Source: Bacteroidales bacterium (lineage in GTDB: Bacteria > Bacteroidota > Bacteroidia > Bacteroidales > UBA1715). Taken from it: a stretch of DNA of 24,654 bases. The DNA is taken from the NCBI GenBank assembly GCA_017618935.1, contig JAFZTG010000143.1, forward strand, positions 1 to 24,654, written 5' to 3'. Positions 15,375 to 22,052 of this stretch are shown piece after piece (within the stretch, counting starts at the first letter, position 1; every line of letters starts with the position of its first letter). A program made the translations under genes and the position numbers. Under the pieces are notes generated by a model. It was not told where the DNA came from. It did no database searches and worked only from the letters and a program-made list of their open reading frames with translations.

Positions 15375-16898
15375 ATGAAAGTTATGAATATTAAGAATCT
15401 TCTGATGTTTTCAGCAATTGCAGGGATTTTCTTGATGAGTTCTTGTGCTGATGAGGTTTCTACCACAACTGGTTGGAACTACAATGATTCAAAGAATGGA
15501 GGTTTCCAGAAGTATGATGATTTCTACGAACAAGAAACTGGTCCAGGTTTAGTCTTGGTTGAAGGTGGTTCTTTTACAATGGGTGCCGTTCAACAAGATG
15601 TGATGTACGATTGGAACAACGTTGCTCGTAAAGTGAGCGTTTCTTCATTCTATATGGATGAAACAGAAGTACGTAACCTTGACTATCGTGAATACTTGTA
15701 TTGGACAGAACGTGTATTCGCTGATAATCCATACGTATACTGGTCTGCATTGCCAGACACATTGGTATGGAGAAGCAAGATGAGCTACAACGAGCCATAC
15801 GTTCAACACTATTTGCGTCACCCTGCATTCCAAAACTATCCAGTTGTTGGTGTTAGTTGGTTGCAAGCAAATGACTATTGCGTTTGGCGTACTGACCGTG
15901 TGAACGAAAGAATCCTGATTCGTGAAGGTATTCTTAACGAAAACCCAGACCAAGTTGGTGAGGACAACTTCAATGTTGAATCTTATATGAATCACTTGTA
16001 TGAAGGTTCTGTAAACCAAAACTTGCATGACTACAATCCATCGAATGGTGATGGAACTCGTATAGTTCGTGAGGAAGATGGTATCATTCTTCCTAAATAT
16101 CGTCTTCCGACAGAAGCTGAATGGGAATTCGCTGCATTGGCAACAATCGGTAACTCTGTTGACGAACGTATTTATGAAAGAAGAATTTTCCCATGGAATG
16201 GTCACCAAATGCGTAATGCAGGTGTAAATGATCGTGGTCAGATGATGGCGAACTACACTCGTGCTCGTGGTGATCAAATGGGTGTTGCCGGTCGTTTGAA
16301 CGATATGGCCGACATTACTGCTCCTGTATTGTCTTACTGGCCAAATGATTACGGATTGTACTGTATGGCTGGTAACGTAAACGAATGGGTACTTGACGTA
16401 TATCGTGCTAATTCTTCAGCCGATGTTGATGAATTCAGACCTTTCCGTGGTAACGTATTCCAAAAATACACTGAAGAGGAACAAGGCGTTTATGTAGAAC
16501 GTGACTCATTAGGTCGTATGGTTAAAGAAGATGTTACTGTTGCTGATGCATACGGAAGAATGAACTATCGTCAAGCTGACAACATCAACTATCTTGATGG
16601 TGACCAAATGTCAAGTATCGATTTCAACGAAGAAATTGATCCTACTGATTCATTAAGATTAAATGGTTCTAACTTGATGTATCAACAAAAGAACTTGTCA
16701 GATGAGGATTTGTATTCAGAAACAGGATGGTACACATTGGTAAACGATCACTCTCGTGTATATAAAGGTGGTAGCTGGAGAGATAGAGCTTACTACTTGG
16801 CTCCTGGTTCACGTCGTTTCTTAGATGAATCTAAATCAACTGACGATATCGGTTTCCGTTGCGCAATGACACGTGTTGGTAGCCCAGTAGGTTATTAA
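15375..16898 (+). CDS. gldJ: GldJ-like lipoprotein (type IX secretion/gliding)
   Basis: The 507-residue protein has a lipoprotein signal peptide (M-S-S-C-A-D-E, lipid-bearing Cys24). It then has a sulfatase-modifying-factor/FGE-like fold with V-E-G-G-S-F-T-M-G near 60, L-P-T-E-A-E-W-E-F-A near 243, G-N-V-N-E-W-V near 335, K-G-G-S-W-R-D-R-A-Y near 470 and G-F-R-C-A-M-T-R-V-G-S at the end. T-G-W-N-Y-N-D near the start and the R-V-G-S ending fit GldJ better than its paralogue GldK/PorK. GldJ sits in the periplasm or outer membrane, supports the T9SS motor and is needed for gliding in Flavobacterium. The FGE catalytic role is generally lost in this group. Codon use favours CGT, GGT and AAC, suggesting high expression. 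Confidence 0.82.
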   Translation: MKVMNIKNLLMFSAIAGIFLMSSCADEVSTTTGWNYNDSKNGGFQKYDDFYEQETGPGLVLVEGGSFTMGAVQQDVMYDWNNVARKVSVSSFYMDETEVRNLDYREYLYWTERVFADNPYVYWSALPDTLVWRSKMSYNEPYVQHYLRHPAFQNYPVVGVSWLQANDYCVWRTDRVNERILIREGILNENPDQVGEDNFNVESYMNHLYEGSVNQNLHDYNPSNGDGTRIVREEDGIILPKYRLPTEAEWEFAALATIGNSVDERIYERRIFPWNGHQMRNAGVNDRGQMMANYTRARGDQMGVAGRLNDMADITAPVLSYWPNDYGLYCMAGNVNEWVLDVYRANSSADVDEFRPFRGNVFQKYTEEEQGVYVERDSLGRMVKEDVTVADAYGRMNYRQADNINYLDGDQMSSIDFNEEIDPTDSLRLNGSNLMYQQKNLSDEDLYSETGWYTLVNDHSRVYKGGSWRDRAYYLAPGSRRFLDESKSTDDIGFRCAMTRVGSPVGY

Positions 16899-16927
16899 TA
16901 CAAACTATATTTAAAAGATTAAACGAG

Positions 16928-16962
16928 GAAAAGCCTCTCCAAACAGGAGAGGCTTTTCTTTT
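16928..16962 (+). terminator. Strong rho-independent terminator after gldJ
   Basis: A perfect 13-base-pair stem (GAAAAGCCTCTCC at 16928-16940 with its complement at 16946-16958) has a five-base loop, AAACA, and is followed by a T-rich run. It separates the hisA-gldJ genes from the redox operon. Confidence 0.88.
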
Positions 16963-16977
16963 ATAAGATAGAGTTGT

Positions 16978-17052
16978 AAATACGTTTTTTTACGTATTTG
17001 AAAAATTACGCTTATGTACTAATTTAGTTCCCAATAAAATACGTGTAATTTG
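16978..17052 (+). promoter_or_regulatory. Leader of the Hdr-like operon: AAATACGT repeats and candidate promoter
   Basis: AAATACGT occurs at 16978-16985, inverted at 16992-16999 across six T bases, and again directly at 17037-17044. The first pair forms an eight-base-pair hairpin. The third copy abuts GTAATTTG (17045-17052), one mismatch from the -7 element, with TTTA about 18 bases upstream. The arrangement looks like a regulator binding site next to a promoter, but the binding protein is not known. Confidence 0.4.
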
Positions 17053-17090
17053 TCTCGTATTGAGAATAAGTAGAACATAGTATAATTTGT

Positions 17091-17792
17091 ATGGATTACG
17101 TTGCTGAATTAGAGAAAGATCTTCGTTTTCAAGAAGCAATGCATTCGTGCTTGAATTGTGGCGTTTGTTGTGCAATCTGTCCAGCAGCCGAATTCTATAA
17201 TTATGATCCACGAATGATAGTGACGACGGTGCAACGTCGTAACAATGAGGAAATTGAGCAATTGCTGAAATCTAATATTATCTGGTATTGCGGACAATGT
17301 ATGTCGTGCAAGACTCGCTGCCCTCGTGGCAATGCGGCAGGAATGATTATTCAGGCGTTGCGTGCTCTTTCTCAAAAATGCGGTTTTTTCACCGAAAGCG
17401 AAAAAGGTCGTCAACAATATGGTTTGAAGAAAACCATTGGCGAAAGCATCTTGAAATATGGCTATTGCGTTCATCCTGCATTGGTAAAGCCTGAACTGCA
17501 CCCCGAACAAGGCGTGATTTGGGAATGGATTTATGCCAATCGCGAGGCGGTGTACGATAGAATCGGAGCGAATCTGTATAAAGATGGTCCTGGTGCGGTG
17601 AGAAAAATCCATCAGAAAAATCTTGACGAACTTGCCGAGATATTCAAAGTGACGGGCGGAAAGGAAATGTACGACATTATTGAGTCGGAATCGAAAAAGA
17701 AGGCCGAGGAGATGCACCTCAGTACCGATGATGACAATAATGAATATCTTATGCACGTGATTACCTATAATAGTAACGAACACCAAGATTAA
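17091..17792 (+). CDS. HdrC-like protein with two [4Fe-4S] sites
   Basis: The 233-residue protein holds two ferredoxin-type motifs: cysteines 20, 23, 26, 30 (C-L-N-C-G-V-C-C-A-I-C-P) and 67, 70, 73, 77 (C-G-Q-C-M-S-C-K-T-R-C-P-R-G). This dicluster layout is that of HdrC, the electron-carrying subunit that feeds HdrB in heterodisulfide reductases. A helical C-terminal extension of about 140 residues, longer than in methanogen HdrC, may bind a partner subunit. It has no membrane segment. It is the first gene of the operon and ends four bases before the HdrB-like gene. Cluster binding is well supported; the partner and direction of electron flow are inferred. Confidence 0.87.
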   Translation: MDYVAELEKDLRFQEAMHSCLNCGVCCAICPAAEFYNYDPRMIVTTVQRRNNEEIEQLLKSNIIWYCGQCMSCKTRCPRGNAAGMIIQALRALSQKCGFFTESEKGRQQYGLKKTIGESILKYGYCVHPALVKPELHPEQGVIWEWIYANREAVYDRIGANLYKDGPGAVRKIHQKNLDELAEIFKVTGGKEMYDIIESESKKKAEEMHLSTDDDNNEYLMHVITYNSNEHQD

Positions 17793-17796
17793 GCGT

Positions 17797-18864
17797 ATGA
17801 ATTTAGAAGGGAAAAAACAAATCTGGAACTCGTACCAGAAAGATATAGCGGAAAACGATTATTACTATGCACGGAGTTGTATCCGTCAGAATTTCTTTCC
17901 CGCATCGGAAGTCACATTTTTGCGAATTTTACGGAGCGAATTAGGAAAAAATATCTTCGATGACCCGAATCACACTACCTGTACGGGAATAGGCTATCAT
18001 TCCGACATTGTGCCGTTTGATACCATTCAAACCGTCGTGGCACGTCAATTTTCGCTTATGACGCAGGCTGGATTGGAACACATGGCAATCTCGTGTGTCA
18101 CTTCGTTTGGTATTTATACTGAAATTCTTGATTTATGGGAACATTTCCCCGATCAGTTGGAGAAAATTCGTGACTATTTGTATAAAGCGACAAAACGAGA
18201 ATTCAACCTGCCTCAGAATATTGCTCACACAAGCGATGTTATTTACAAATTTCGTAATGAAATTGCTGAAAAGGCAAAATATAAGTTGGTGAATGTGCAC
18301 ACAGGTGAGCCGTTGAATGTGGTGGAACACATTGGTTGTCACTATGCAAAAATGTTCCCGACCAAAGGTGTTGGTGGCGCTGAGTTCCCTCGTGTCTTGA
18401 GCGGAATGGTCGAAGCGTGGGGGGGGAATGTGGTGGATTACCCAGAAAGACGCCATTGTTGCGGTTTTGGCTTCAGAAACTATTTAGTTCAGGCAAACCG
18501 TGGATATTCAGTTTCAAATACCAAAAAGAAACTGGAGTCAATGAAACCATATAAGCCTGATTTTATTGTTACAAACTGTCCTGGTTGTGCCATGTTTATG
18601 GACAAATGGCAATATACCTTGGCCGAAATGGAAGGTGTGACTTACGATACCGAAGGCTATGGTATTCCTGTCTTGACTTACGAGGAAATGGCAGGCCTGG
18701 TTCTTGGGTATAATCCATGGGATTTGGGATTGCAAATGCACCAAGTGCAATGCGAGTCGTTGTTGAATAAAATGGGTGTAGAATACGATCCGAAGGCAAA
18801 ATATTTGGATAAGAACGGTAATCAGATGCCATTGCCTGAGAAACCAAGTTGTTTGAAAGTTTAA
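17797..18864 (+). CDS. HdrB-like CCG-domain protein with one degenerate CCG motif
   Basis: The 355-residue protein has two CCG-type regions. The second is intact: Cys181, Cys221-Cys222, Cys261-x-x-Cys264. The first keeps Cys28, Cys62 and Cys100 in register, but Thr61 replaces the first of the paired cysteines and Ser103 replaces the last of C-x-x-C. In HdrB the two CCG motifs bind noncubane [4Fe-4S] clusters that split the CoM-S-S-CoB disulfide; here probably only one such cluster forms normally. The protein is longer than methanogen HdrB, partly because of a C-terminal tail. This organism should not make CoM or CoB, so the disulfide or other substrate is unknown. It lies between HdrC- and HdrA-like genes. 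Confidence 0.87.
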   Translation: MNLEGKKQIWNSYQKDIAENDYYYARSCIRQNFFPASEVTFLRILRSELGKNIFDDPNHTTCTGIGYHSDIVPFDTIQTVVARQFSLMTQAGLEHMAISCVTSFGIYTEILDLWEHFPDQLEKIRDYLYKATKREFNLPQNIAHTSDVIYKFRNEIAEKAKYKLVNVHTGEPLNVVEHIGCHYAKMFPTKGVGGAEFPRVLSGMVEAWGGNVVDYPERRHCCGFGFRNYLVQANRGYSVSNTKKKLESMKPYKPDFIVTNCPGCAMFMDKWQYTLAEMEGVTYDTEGYGIPVLTYEEMAGLVLGYNPWDLGLQMHQVQCESLLNKMGVEYDPKAKYLDKNGNQMPLPEKPSCLKV

Positions 18865-18894
18865 AAGAAGAAAACATACATAAATTGTTATAAA

Positions 18895-19926
18895 ATGATT
18901 GATGTTTTAATAATAGGTGGCGGAATCGCTGGTATAGAAACGGCTTGCTCCTTACAGGATTTAGGTTACGAAACTATCATCGTTGAAAAAGAAAAAACGA
19001 TAGGCGGTCATCTTAATGATTGGGACACATTGTTCCCGACACATCGTTCTGCTTCGGAAGTATTGGCGCATTATACAGATGAGACAAGACGTCGTGCGTT
19101 GACAATTTATTTGAATACGAACGTTATTTCGATTAAGAAGCAGGATGACGGAACGTTTGAGGTACATACCTCACGCGATGTGGTATTCCGCAGTAAAACT
19201 GTTGTCCTGGCTTCGGGATACCGATTGTTTAATGCAGAAAAGAAGGAAGAATACGGGTACGGCGTTTATGATAATGTAATTACCTCGGCAGATTTGGAGA
19301 AAAAACTAAAGCAATTAAACGGAGAGTTTAAAACACCGACGGATAAAGTTCCTGAAAAAATTGCGTTTATTCATTGTGTTGGTTCGCGAGACGAGAAATC
19401 GGGAAATCATTATTGCTCGAAACTTTGTTGTGTGACGGCAGTAAAACAGGCAATTCACATGAAACAACTTTGTCCAAACGCCAACGTATTCTGTTGTTAT
19501 ATGGATTTACGTATGTATGGACCTGGATTTGAGGAAATGTATCGTGAGGCACAGGAAAAGTATCACGTTCAGTTCATTCGTGGTCGTTTGTCGGAAGTGG
19601 GCGAAAATGCAAACGGGACCTTGCAGTTGAAGGTAGAGGATACGTTGGCTGCCCGTCCTTGTAAGATTCAGGTTGATTTGTTGGTGCTTATGGTTGGTAT
19701 GGAAGCCGACAAGAGTACGGAATTGTTCCAGCAATCGTGTGGCTTGCAGTGTGCGCCAAATCGCTTTGTAAAACCGAAAGACCATCATATTGGCTCAAAC
19801 ATGACGAATGTAGACGGATTCTTTACGGCTGGCGCGTGCATAGGACCAATGTCGGTGTTCGACACGGTAAGCCATGCAAAGGCGGTAGCTTTTTCGGTTC
19901 GTGATTATTTAAATGCAACGAAATGA
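18895..19926 (+). CDS. Compact HdrA-like flavoprotein
   Basis: The 343-residue protein starts with an FAD-binding fold (G-G-G-I-A-G at residues 8-13, with E-K-E and I-G-G-H further on). It keeps the HdrA cluster site beside the flavin: Cys161 in H-C-V-G-S-R-D-E, Cys174 in Y-C-S-K-L-C-C, and Cys178-Cys179. This spacing is as I recall it for methanogen HdrA. It lacks the N-terminal and C-terminal ferredoxin domains of full-size HdrA, so it is closer in layout to QmoA. It would pass electrons between the HdrC-like proteins and a donor or acceptor. The flavin-based bifurcation of full HdrA is less likely without the extra ferredoxin domains. Its stop overlaps the next start (ATGA). Confidence 0.85.
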   Translation: MIDVLIIGGGIAGIETACSLQDLGYETIIVEKEKTIGGHLNDWDTLFPTHRSASEVLAHYTDETRRRALTIYLNTNVISIKKQDDGTFEVHTSRDVVFRSKTVVLASGYRLFNAEKKEEYGYGVYDNVITSADLEKKLKQLNGEFKTPTDKVPEKIAFIHCVGSRDEKSGNHYCSKLCCVTAVKQAIHMKQLCPNANVFCCYMDLRMYGPGFEEMYREAQEKYHVQFIRGRLSEVGENANGTLQLKVEDTLAARPCKIQVDLLVLMVGMEADKSTELFQQSCGLQCAPNRFVKPKDHHIGSNMTNVDGFFTAGACIGPMSVFDTVSHAKAVAFSVRDYLNATK

Positions 19927-20270
19927 GAAATTTTGGTTTTACGACAACTAAATCGAGGACAATAGAATACGAGAATATCGACAAACGTCTGATAGGATAC
20001 ATTCTCGAGAATGAGCCGTCGTTCAATGCCTGCTTGTCGTGTGGCTCGTGTACCGCCATCTGCAGTGCGGGCAATCTGACATCATTCAATATTCGTAAAC
20101 TGAGCTTGCAGATTCGTCTGGGGGAATTGGAAAACGCTCACGAAGAACTTGATAAATGTATGCTTTGCGGGAAATGCTTGTTGGAATGCCCTCGTGGAAT
20201 TAACACTCGCAATGTTATTATGCTCATGAAAAAAGGTTTGACAATTTTCAACATAAAAGATAAAGGATAA
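19923..20270 (+). CDS. Second HdrC-like dicluster ferredoxin
   Basis: The 115-residue protein has two [4Fe-4S] motifs: cysteines 37, 40, 43, 47 (C-L-S-C-G-S-C-T-A-I-C, then Ser where Pro is usual) and 79, 82, 85, 89 (C-M-L-C-G-K-C-L-L-E-C-P-R-G). It is about the size of minimal HdrC and has no membrane segment. Its start overlaps the HdrA-like stop by four bases, and its stop shares one base with the start of the membrane-protein gene. This points to coupled translation and a place in the complex between the flavoprotein and the membrane subunit. Confidence 0.87.
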   Translation: MRNFGFTTTKSRTIEYENIDKRLIGYILENEPSFNACLSCGSCTAICSAGNLTSFNIRKLSLQIRLGELENAHEELDKCMLCGKCLLECPRGINTRNVIMLMKKGLTIFNIKDKG

Positions 20271-22048
20271 TGGAGAATTATTTTATACTGCCGTTTACGT
20301 TGGGAATGTTATTCTTATTCATTGTCTTATTTATAAAATATGGACTATGGATAACGAAATTGTCGCACATTGACAAGTTGAGAATTGTACAAAGTGTGTT
20401 TACTCGCAGAACGTGGGACGCCATAAAGGAAAGTTTTATGGAAGGTCTTGTACATAGAAATATGTACAAACGTAATCCTTTGTTGGGCTATATGCACATG
20501 TGTTTCGCAATGGGTTGGTTCTTGCTGATTTTGTTCGGACACGTGGAAAGCTATATGTATTACGGAACGTTGGCAAAAGCTCCGTGGTATCCGATTTTCT
20601 TTCAATATTATGTTCATGATTGGTTCCCGGGCGAACGATTTATGGCTAACTTGATGGATTTCTTGTTGTTATACATTCTATCTGGCGTTTTGTTAGCATA
20701 TTTCAAACGAATCAACAGCAAGATTTTTGGCATTAAGAAAACGACGAAATTGAAACCGCTCGACAGAGTAGCGTTGATTTCGTTGTGGTTCATTTTCCCG
20801 TTACGTTTGTTAGCGGAAAGTGCTACGGCTGCATTATATGGCAATGGTGGATTTTTGACAAACACCGTCGGACATTTCTTCACGTGGATAGGCGTCACAC
20901 CAACAATGGAGTCTATGCTTTGGTGGGCATATTCATTGAGTTTGGGGTTCTTCTTCGTTGGATTGCCGTTTTCTCGCTATATGCACATCTTGACGGAAAT
21001 TTTGTTTATTTTCCTTCGCCATTATGGAATAAAATTGAAAAAACAATTCAATTCATATTCAAGAATACAAGTGTATTCATGTTCTCGCTGTGGCGTTTGT
21101 ATCGACGTTTGCCAAATGCACGTCGCAAATATATCGAACAACCAGTCGGTATATATTTTGAAAAACATTCGTGACCAGAATTTGACAGACCGTAAGTTGT
21201 ACAACTGTCTGCTTTGTGGTCGTTGCGAGCAGGCGTGTCCGGTGCGAATCAATTTGAACGATTTGCGTATTTCGCAGCGTATTCGTGCTACGAAGGAATA
21301 TAATTCCGATTATGCATTTTTGCAGACACTTCCTGTGGAACCGCCACAAGTAGTTGACAAGACTCCGGAAGTGATTTATTTCGCTGGCTGTATGACGCAC
21401 ATAACTCCGGGCATTAAAAAATCTGTTTTGAAAGTGCTCGACAAGGCAGGCGTGTCGTATCAGTTTATGGATAAGGAGAAAGGAGCGTGCTGTGGACGTC
21501 CACTTATGCTTGCTGGGCAGTACGAAGCGGCGCAAAAACTGATTGCCTACAATCGTGAGAAAATCCTTGACTCAAAAGCACCAATTTTGTTGGTATCGTG
21601 TCCGATTTGTTACAAGGTGTTCAGAGACGATTATGAATTGGGGCAAATCACCATAAAGCATCATTCTGAATATTTCTTGGAGTTGGCAAAACAAGGAAAG
21701 ATATCCCTGAATAAGTCCGACAAGTCGATCGTTTATCACGATCCATGTGAGTTGGGTAGAGGTTGTGGCGTGTATGAACCACCAAGAGATTTGTTGCGAA
21801 TGACGGGAATTTTACAGAGCGCACAACAAGAAAAAGTTAATTCTTTGTGTTGTAGTGGCTCGCTTGGCGATATGAGTCTTTCAATGGCGGACAGAAATGT
21901 GATAAAGGGAGAAACGCTCAAAGTGTTACTGAAAAATAACCCAGACGTTTTGGCTACAGCTTGCCCGTTGTGTAAGAAGACATTTGTAAAAGGCGTCGAT
22001 GTGCAAGTGAAGGATATTGCCGAAATCGTTGCCGAGGCAATGGAGTAG
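20270..22048 (+). CDS. One-chain HdrE-HdrC-HdrD-like membrane iron-sulfur protein
   Basis: The 592-residue protein begins with about five membrane segments (about 4-27, 71-95, 128-145, 164-189, 213-249), like the cytochrome b part of HdrE, QmoC, DsrM and NarI. His76 and His91 (second segment) and His239 (fifth segment, in R-Y-M-H-I-L-T-E) are candidate heme ligands. Two ferredoxin motifs follow at cysteines 271-281 and 313-323, then two intact CCG motifs: Cys374, 407-408, 444, 447 and Cys493, 527-528, 565, 568. It therefore joins the roles of HdrE and HdrD (or DsrM and DsrK) in one chain and should link quinone in the inner membrane to thiol/disulfide chemistry or to the soluble subunits. It is the last gene of the operon. 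Confidence 0.88.
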   Translation: MENYFILPFTLGMLFLFIVLFIKYGLWITKLSHIDKLRIVQSVFTRRTWDAIKESFMEGLVHRNMYKRNPLLGYMHMCFAMGWFLLILFGHVESYMYYGTLAKAPWYPIFFQYYVHDWFPGERFMANLMDFLLLYILSGVLLAYFKRINSKIFGIKKTTKLKPLDRVALISLWFIFPLRLLAESATAALYGNGGFLTNTVGHFFTWIGVTPTMESMLWWAYSLSLGFFFVGLPFSRYMHILTEILFIFLRHYGIKLKKQFNSYSRIQVYSCSRCGVCIDVCQMHVANISNNQSVYILKNIRDQNLTDRKLYNCLLCGRCEQACPVRINLNDLRISQRIRATKEYNSDYAFLQTLPVEPPQVVDKTPEVIYFAGCMTHITPGIKKSVLKVLDKAGVSYQFMDKEKGACCGRPLMLAGQYEAAQKLIAYNREKILDSKAPILLVSCPICYKVFRDDYELGQITIKHHSEYFLELAKQGKISLNKSDKSIVYHDPCELGRGCGVYEPPRDLLRMTGILQSAQQEKVNSLCCSGSLGDMSLSMADRNVIKGETLKVLLKNNPDVLATACPLCKKTFVKGVDVQVKDIAEIVAEAME

Positions 22049-22052
22049 TAGG

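Noticed and set aside
15645..16277. Minus-strand 210-codon frame inside gldJ
   Set aside because: Stop-poor antisense frame caused by the strong codon bias of gldJ; no domain seen.
17109..17786. Minus-strand 225-codon frame over the first HdrC-like gene
   Set aside because: The plus frame has two ferredoxin motifs and operon context; the minus frame is a shadow.
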